A stretch of 64,000 nt of DNA, from NCBI RefSeq assembly GCF_024508275.1, contig NZ_CP101989.1, positions 3,844,001 through 3,908,000 on the forward strand, written 5' to 3'. The first letter of the stretch is position 1, and every line of letters starts with the position of its first letter. Made by a program: the position numbers and the translations under genes. Origin of the DNA: Cellulomonas wangsupingiae. GTDB lineage: Bacteria; Actinomycetota; Actinomycetes; Actinomycetales; Cellulomonadaceae. The notes beneath the pieces are model-generated. The model saw only the letters and a list, made by a program, of their open reading frames with translations, made no database searches and had not been told where the DNA came from. This document shows, in pieces, positions 59,656 through 64,000 of this stretch.

Positions 59656-60644
59656 CCGCCACGGACGGCAGCCCCACCCCCGACCCGCCGCCCACCGGCA
59701 CCGTCCCGGGCCCGCTGAGCGGCTGGCGCGTCCTGGTCCCCCGCCCCCCGCTCGACCCCGCCCTCCCCCCGCCCCACCCCCCCGCGAGAGAGCGATCCAG
59801 TCGCGCAGCCGCCGGTCCCGCGGCGGTCAGCCCTGCCGCGGTCGCCCTCGCGGCCGTCGGCGCGGAGCCACTCGTCGTGCCGCTCGTCCGGACGGTCCCC
59901 CTCGACGACCTCACGCCGCTCGACGACGCGCTCCTCGCGCTCGGAGCCCGCTGGTACACCTGGCTCGCCGTCACGAGCCAGGCCGCCGTGGCCGTGCTGG
60001 CGGAACGCGCCGCGGCGCACGACGACGGGCTCGCGGCGCTGCTCGCGCGCGGCGGCGTCCGCGTCGGCGCCGTCGGGCCCGGCACGGCGCGCGCGCTGGA
60101 GGCGCTGGGCGTGCGCGTCGACGTCGTGCCGCCGGTGCGCTCGACGGCCGTCGACCTCGTCGCCGCCCTGACCGCGGCCGACGCACGAGGGGCCGGCACC
60201 GCACCCGACGCCCCGACCCCCGCCGCTCCCCGCGCGCTGTTCCCGCGCGGCGACCTGGCGGCCCGCACCCTCGCCGACGGGCTCACGTCCGCCGGGTGGG
60301 ACGTGGACGACGTCGTCGTCTACCGCACGGTCCCCGCCGGACCGCCGGAGCCGCAGGTCACGCGCGCGTGGGCGGCGGGCGACGTCCACGCGGCGCTGCT
60401 GACGTCCGCGAGCAGCGTGCGCGCGCTGCTCGACCACCTCGGCCCCCCGCCGGCCGCCACCCGCGTCGTCGTCATCGGCCCCAGCACCGCGGCCGAGGCG
60501 CGGCGCCTGGGCGTCCGCGTCGACGCCGTCGCCGCCCGCCAGACCCTCGCCGGCCTCGTCGACGCGCTCACCGACCTCGTCGCCCGCACCGGCGCCACCC
60601 CCGGCTCACCCCCGCCACCGACCCCCACGGAGGACCTCCCGTGA
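59652..60644 (+). CDS. hemD: Uroporphyrinogen-III synthase with a repeat-derived insert
   Basis: 330 aa from GTG overlapping the hemC stop (GTGA). HemD features: [10 protein letters not shown] at the start, [73 protein letters not shown]. Between the first strand and AVGAEP there is an extra low-complexity stretch, [15 protein letters not shown], whose DNA (59771-59801) matches the dispersed palindromic repeat near 36.8 kb. It extends the protein by about 25 residues without a frameshift. It closes hydroxymethylbilane to uroporphyrinogen III. Confidence 0.9.
   Translation: MTATDGSPTPDPPPTGTVPGPLSGWRVLVPRPPLDPALPPPHPPARERSSRAAAGPAAVSPAAVALAAVGAEPLVVPLVRTVPLDDLTPLDDALLALGARWYTWLAVTSQAAVAVLAERAAAHDDGLAALLARGGVRVGAVGPGTARALEALGVRVDVVPPVRSTAVDLVAALTAADARGAGTAPDAPTPAAPRALFPRGDLAARTLADGLTSAGWDVDDVVVYRTVPAGPPEPQVTRAWAAGDVHAALLTSASSVRALLDHLGPPPAATRVVVIGPSTAAEARRLGVRVDAVAARQTLAGLVDALTDLVARTGATPGSPPPPTPTEDLP
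59781..59801 (+). repeat. In-frame copy of the dispersed palindromic repeat half-unit inside hemD
   Basis: The 21 bp CCCGCGAGAGAGCGATCCAG plus T match the half copies at 36801-36821 and 37051-37069 (same CGATCCAGT form as the latter), also preceded by a C-rich run as in the array. Confidence 0.8.
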
Positions 60645-61633
60645 CCACTCCCGGTCCCGGCCGGCTGCGCCCGCGCCGCCTGCGCCGCACCCCGGCGCTG
60701 CGTCGCCTCGCCGCCCAGACACGTCTGCACGCGGCGGACCTCGTCCTGCCCGTGTTCGTCCGCGAGGGCCTGGACGCCCCGCGCCCGCTGACGTCGATGC
60801 CCGGCGTCCTGCAGCACACCCGCGCGTCGCTGCGCCAGGAGGCGGCGCGAGCCGCCGAGGCGGGCATCGGCGGGATCATGCTCTTCGGCGTGCCCGCGCA
60901 CCGCGACGCGACCGGGTCGGGCGCCACCGACCCCGACGGCATCCTCAACCTCGCGATCGCGGACGTGGTCGCGGAGGTCGGTGACGCGCTCGTCGTGCAG
61001 GCCGACCTGTGCCTGGACGAGTTCACGGACCACGGGCACTGCGGTGTCCTGACCTCCTCCGGGGCGGTGGACAACGACGCGACCCTCGAGCGGTACGCCG
61101 CGATGGCCCGCGCGCAGGCCGCGGCGGGCGCCCACCTCGTCGGGCTGAGCGGCATGATGGACGGCCAGACGGGCGTCGTCCGCGACGCGCTGGACGCCGC
61201 CGGGCACCAGGACGTCGCCGTGCTCGCCTACGCCGCCAAGTACGCGTCGGCGTTCTACGGGCCGTTCCGCGAGGCCGTGGAGTCGCAGCTGCACGGCGAC
61301 CGCCGCAGCTACCAGATGGACCCCGCCAACCGCCGCGAGGCGGCACGCGAGGTCGCGATCGACGTGGCCGAGGGCGCGGACGTCGTCATGGTGAAGCCCG
61401 CCATGTCGTACCTCGACGTGCTCGCGGACGTCGCGGCGACCTCAGCCGTGCCCGTCTGGGCGTATCAGGTGTCCGGTGAGTACGCCATGATCGAGGCGGC
61501 GTCCGCGCAGGGGTGGATCGACCGTCGGAGTGCTGTCACGGAGTCCGTGCTCAGCATCCGTCGAGCCGGTGCCGATGCCATCCTGACCTACTGGGCGACG
61601 GAGCTGGCCGGGTGGCTGGCGGAGGAGCTGTGA
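60641..61633 (+). CDS. hemB: Delta-aminolevulinic acid dehydratase (porphobilinogen synthase)
   Basis: 330 aa from GTG overlapping the hemD stop. Schiff-base lysines in [16 protein letters not shown] and [13 protein letters not shown] (Lys252). Metal-site region [14 protein letters not shown] has Asp where zinc enzymes have Cys, pointing to a Mg-type or mixed metal site. It condenses two 5-aminolevulinates. Confidence 0.96.
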   Translation: MTTPGPGRLRPRRLRRTPALRRLAAQTRLHAADLVLPVFVREGLDAPRPLTSMPGVLQHTRASLRQEAARAAEAGIGGIMLFGVPAHRDATGSGATDPDGILNLAIADVVAEVGDALVVQADLCLDEFTDHGHCGVLTSSGAVDNDATLERYAAMARAQAAAGAHLVGLSGMMDGQTGVVRDALDAAGHQDVAVLAYAAKYASAFYGPFREAVESQLHGDRRSYQMDPANRREAAREVAIDVAEGADVVMVKPAMSYLDVLADVAATSAVPVWAYQVSGEYAMIEAASAQGWIDRRSAVTESVLSIRRAGADAILTYWATELAGWLAEEL

Positions 61634-63006
61634 TGACGCAGGTGGAGGACGACGCCACGGTTGCTCCCGGGTACGGCCCGGCCTGGGCCGGCAGCAGCGC
61701 GGAGGCGTTCGCGCACGCCACGGCCGTGATCCCCGGCGGCGTGAACTCGCCCGTGCGCGCGTTCGGGTCCGTGGGTGGCACCCCGCGGTTCCTCGCGTCG
61801 GCGCGCGGCGCGTACGTCACGGACGTCGAGGGCCGCGACTACGTGGACCTCGTCGGGTCGTGGGGTCCGGCGCTGGTCGGGCACGCGCACCCGCAGGTCG
61901 TCGAGGCGGTGCAGGAGGCGGCCGCGCGCGGTCTGGGGTTCGGTGCGCCGACGACGACCGAGGTGGAGCTCGTCGACGAGATCCGCGAGCGCGTGCCGGT
62001 GGCGGAGCGCGTGCGCCTGGTCTCGACGGGTACCGAGGCCGTGATGACCGCGCTGCGGCTGGCCCGCGCGTGGACCGGTCGCGACAAGATCGTGAAGTTC
62101 GCCGGCTGCTACCACGGCCACGTCGACTCCCTGCTGGCGCAGGCCGGCTCGGGTGTCGCCACGCTCGCCCTGCCGGGGTCCGCGGGCGTGACGGCGGCCG
62201 TCGCCGCCGAGACCATCGTCGTGCCGTACAACGACCTCGACGCCGTGCAGGCCGCGTTCGACGAGCACGGGTCGTCGATCGCCGCGGTCATCACCGAGGC
62301 CGCGCCCGCCAACATGGGCGTCGTCCCGCCGATGCCGGGGTTCAACCGCGAGCTGCGTCGCATCACCCAGCACCACGACGCGGTGCTGATCCAGGACGAG
62401 GTGCTCACGGGCTTCCGCGTCGGCCGCGCCGGCTGGTGGGGCCTGGAGGGTGCCTCCGAGCAGTGGGCGCCGGACCTGCTGACGTTCGGCAAGGTCATCG
62501 GCGGCGGGCTGCCCGTCGCCGCGGTGGCCGGGCGCGCGGACATCATGGAGCAGCTCGCGCCGGTCGGGCCGGTCTACCAGGCGGGCACCCTGTCCGGGAA
62601 CCCCGTCGCGACGGCCGCGGGCCTGGCGACGCTGCGGCTGGCCGACGCCGAGGTGTACGCGCGCGTCGACGCCGCGTCGGCGCACCTGCGTCGCGCCGTG
62701 ACGGCCGCCCTGGCCGAGGTCGGTGTGCCGCACGCTCTGCAGTGGGCGGGCAGCCTGTTCAGCATCGTGTTCGGCGAGCAGGCCGCGGCCGAGGGCGCGC
62801 GCGACTACGCCGCGGTGCAGGCCTCGGAGCACTGGCGGTACGCGCCGTTCTTCCACGCCCTGCTCGACGCCGGCGTGCTGGCGCCCCCGTCGGCGTTCGA
62901 GGCGTGGTTCGTCTCGGCCGCGCACGACGAGGGCGTGCTGGACCGCGTCCTGGAGGCGCTGCCGACGGCGGCCCGGGCAGCGGCCGCAGCCGAGCGCCCG
63001 GAGTGA
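61633..63006 (+). CDS. hemL: Glutamate-1-semialdehyde 2,1-aminomutase
   Basis: 457 aa. PLP fold: [45 protein letters not shown], and Lys287 in [17 protein letters not shown]. Start overlaps the hemB stop by one base (TGATG), GGAGGAG just upstream. It makes 5-aminolevulinate and completes the C5 branch with HemA. Last gene of the hem operon, followed by a bidirectional terminator. Confidence 0.96.
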   Translation: MTQVEDDATVAPGYGPAWAGSSAEAFAHATAVIPGGVNSPVRAFGSVGGTPRFLASARGAYVTDVEGRDYVDLVGSWGPALVGHAHPQVVEAVQEAAARGLGFGAPTTTEVELVDEIRERVPVAERVRLVSTGTEAVMTALRLARAWTGRDKIVKFAGCYHGHVDSLLAQAGSGVATLALPGSAGVTAAVAAETIVVPYNDLDAVQAAFDEHGSSIAAVITEAAPANMGVVPPMPGFNRELRRITQHHDAVLIQDEVLTGFRVGRAGWWGLEGASEQWAPDLLTFGKVIGGGLPVAAVAGRADIMEQLAPVGPVYQAGTLSGNPVATAAGLATLRLADAEVYARVDAASAHLRRAVTAALAEVGVPHALQWAGSLFSIVFGEQAAAEGARDYAAVQASEHWRYAPFFHALLDAGVLAPPSAFEAWFVSAAHDEGVLDRVLEALPTAARAAAAAERPE

Positions 63007-63049
63007 CCCGCCCGGGCTGAGGCGTCCACGTCCTGAGACCCGGGACGCG

Positions 63050-63105
63050 CGAGACCGGGCTCAGGTCGCTGACCGCAGTCGATGAGCGACCTGAGCCCGG
63101 TCTCG
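63050..63105. terminator. Bidirectional hairpin terminator between hemL and TauE gene
   Basis: A perfect 21-bp inverted repeat (arm begins CGAGACCGGGCTCAGG, 14-nt loop) lies in the convergent gap between hemL (end 63006) and the permease (end 63150). No U-tract; strength comes from the stem. Its CGCGAGA edge resembles the palindromic repeat family at 36.8 kb, but the core differs. Confidence 0.75.
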
Positions 63106-63149
63106 TGGCGAGCCTGTCCCGGAGTGTGGACCGGCTCGGCAGGACGAGG

Positions 63150-64000
63150 TCAGCGAGTCGGCGGTGCCGGGTCCGCGTCGGCCGCGACGAGAGCCGGTGC
63201 GTCTGCGCTCGGGACGGCCGGGTCGGCGGCCCCGTGGCCCACCGCGGCGACGTCACCGCGACCGGCGGCCAGGTCGTTGCGGTACGCCCGGACCGACCAC
63301 GTGATCGCGGCGATCCACACGAGCGCGATCACGCCGAGCACGATGCCCTCGGTCGGGGTGTCACCCTGACCGATCCAGTCCGAGCGCAGCAGCGTGCGGG
63401 CGTTCGTCAGCACGATGACTCCGCCGACCGCGGACCCGAGGACGCGGCCCGGCACCTTGCGGACCAGCCACGCGGCGATCGGCGCGGCGATGAGGCCGCC
63501 GATCAGCAGCGCCGCCACCCACGTGAAGTCGATGCCCTGCGAGCCGATCGCGAACAGGAAGCCCAGGCTCGCGGCGATCGCGACGAGGAACTCCGAGGTG
63601 TCGATGGACCCGACGACCTTGCGCGGCTCGAGACGGCCGCTGGCGAGCAGCGCGGGCGTCCCGACCGGGCCCCAGCCGCCGCCGCCCGTCGCGTCGACGA
63701 AGCCCGCGACCAGACCCAGCGGCGCGAGGAAGCGCGAGCGCAGCGGCAGGTGCAGGCGGTCGGTGCGCAGCCCCTTGAGCGTGAAGCGGACGAGCAGGTA
63801 GACGCCGAGGGCGAGCAGGATCAGCGACATCACGGGCTTGGCGGCGTCGGTCGAGAGGTTCGACAGGACCGTCGCGCCGGCGAACGCGCCGATCGCGCCG
63901 GGGACGCCGACCCGCAGGACGACCTTCCAGTCGACGTTGCCGAACTTCCAGTGCGAGACGCCCGACGCGAGCGTCGTCCCGATCTCCGCGAGGTGGACCG
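63150..64000 (-). CDS. TauE/SafE-family membrane permease (5' end cut by window)
   Basis: The visible 283 codons run from the window edge without a start, so the N-terminus is missing. Features of the family: EIGTTLASGVSHWKFGNVDW, AGFVDATGGGGWGPVGTPAL (second half-motif), VVGSIDTSEFLVAIAASLGF. About seven membrane segments are visible, then a soluble Ala/Asp/Pro-rich tail. Members export sulfite, sulfoacetate or similar anions; substrate here unknown. Confidence 0.88.
   Translation of the reverse strand, partial: VHLAEIGTTLASGVSHWKFGNVDWKVVLRVGVPGAIGAFAGATVLSNLSTDAAKPVMSLILLALGVYLLVRFTLKGLRTDRLHLPLRSRFLAPLGLVAGFVDATGGGGWGPVGTPALLASGRLEPRKVVGSIDTSEFLVAIAASLGFLFAIGSQGIDFTWVAALLIGGLIAAPIAAWLVRKVPGRVLGSAVGGVIVLTNARTLLRSDWIGQGDTPTEGIVLGVIALVWIAAITWSVRAYRNDLAAGRGDVAAVGHGAADPAVPSADAPALVAADADPAPPTR

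Noticed and set aside
1..64000. tRNA, rRNA or insertion-sequence genes
   Set aside because: No cloverleaf with a GTTCGA-type T-loop, no rRNA core sequences and no transposase-like frames were found on reading both strands.

Overview
The window is one contiguous chromosomal stretch of a very GC-rich actinobacterium. Coding density, near-saturated G/C third positions, many GTG starts, leaderless-type promoters and a load of secreted glycoside hydrolases with sugar ABC transporters suggest Micrococcales, most like Cellulomonadaceae (Cellulomonas or a close relative). This is inferred from gene content and style, not from a marker-gene tree. I see no rRNA, tRNA, CRISPR array, insertion sequence or prophage.

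Layout. (1) 1-9534: a minus-strand galactan/galactoside-utilisation operon (two permeases, solute-binding lipoprotein, GH35 beta-galactosidase, secreted GH30-type galactanase running off the left edge). A divergent LacI regulator faces it across two matching palindromic operators. (2) 9541-11647: polysaccharide deacetylase and a sucrose-phosphorylase-like GH13. (3) 11778-17207: a second sugar ABC operon ending in an HSL-type esterase, with its own divergent LacI and operator. Neither ABC operon encodes an ATPase, so a shared MsiK-type ATPase elsewhere is expected. (4) 17321-24822: membrane protein, FN3-like lipoprotein, NERD-UvrD helicase with a decayed duplicate of its 3' end, MFS and MATE exporters, and a stand-alone CBM48 protein. 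(5) 24972-37530: proline-rich membrane protein, copper/cytochrome-oxidase assembly genes (CopD-CtaG fusion, CopC, second CtaG with DUF2243), a 2-oxoacid dehydrogenase operon (E1alpha-E1beta-E2), a HisC/Pat aminotransferase, a tandem palindromic repeat array and a small 4-TM protein. (6) 37484-43735: a WXG100-like protein with a large lipase-like hydrolase, then a translationally coupled MoxR-DUF58-DUF4129 operon. (7) 43842-49603: MFS plus GH2-DUF2804 fusion, and a hipBA toxin-antitoxin pair with a three-half-site operator. (8) 50124-54532: rRNA-type methyltransferase, purB, an unknown gene, a candidate small RNA and an SRPBCC protein. (9) 54631-63006: heme synthesis from glutamyl-tRNA, hemA divergent from hemE-hemG-hemC-hemD-hemB-hemL. 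(10) 63150-end: a TauE/SafE permease.

No large unknown multi-gene system stands out. The most unusual signals are small: an in-frame copy of a dispersed palindromic repeat inside hemD that matches a tandem array 22 kb away, the GH2-DUF2804 fusion, matched LacI and HipB operators, a candidate small RNA with a C-rich terminator loop, a leaderless Arg-rich micro-ORF coupled to a methyltransferase, and gene debris around the helicase and hipBA loci.
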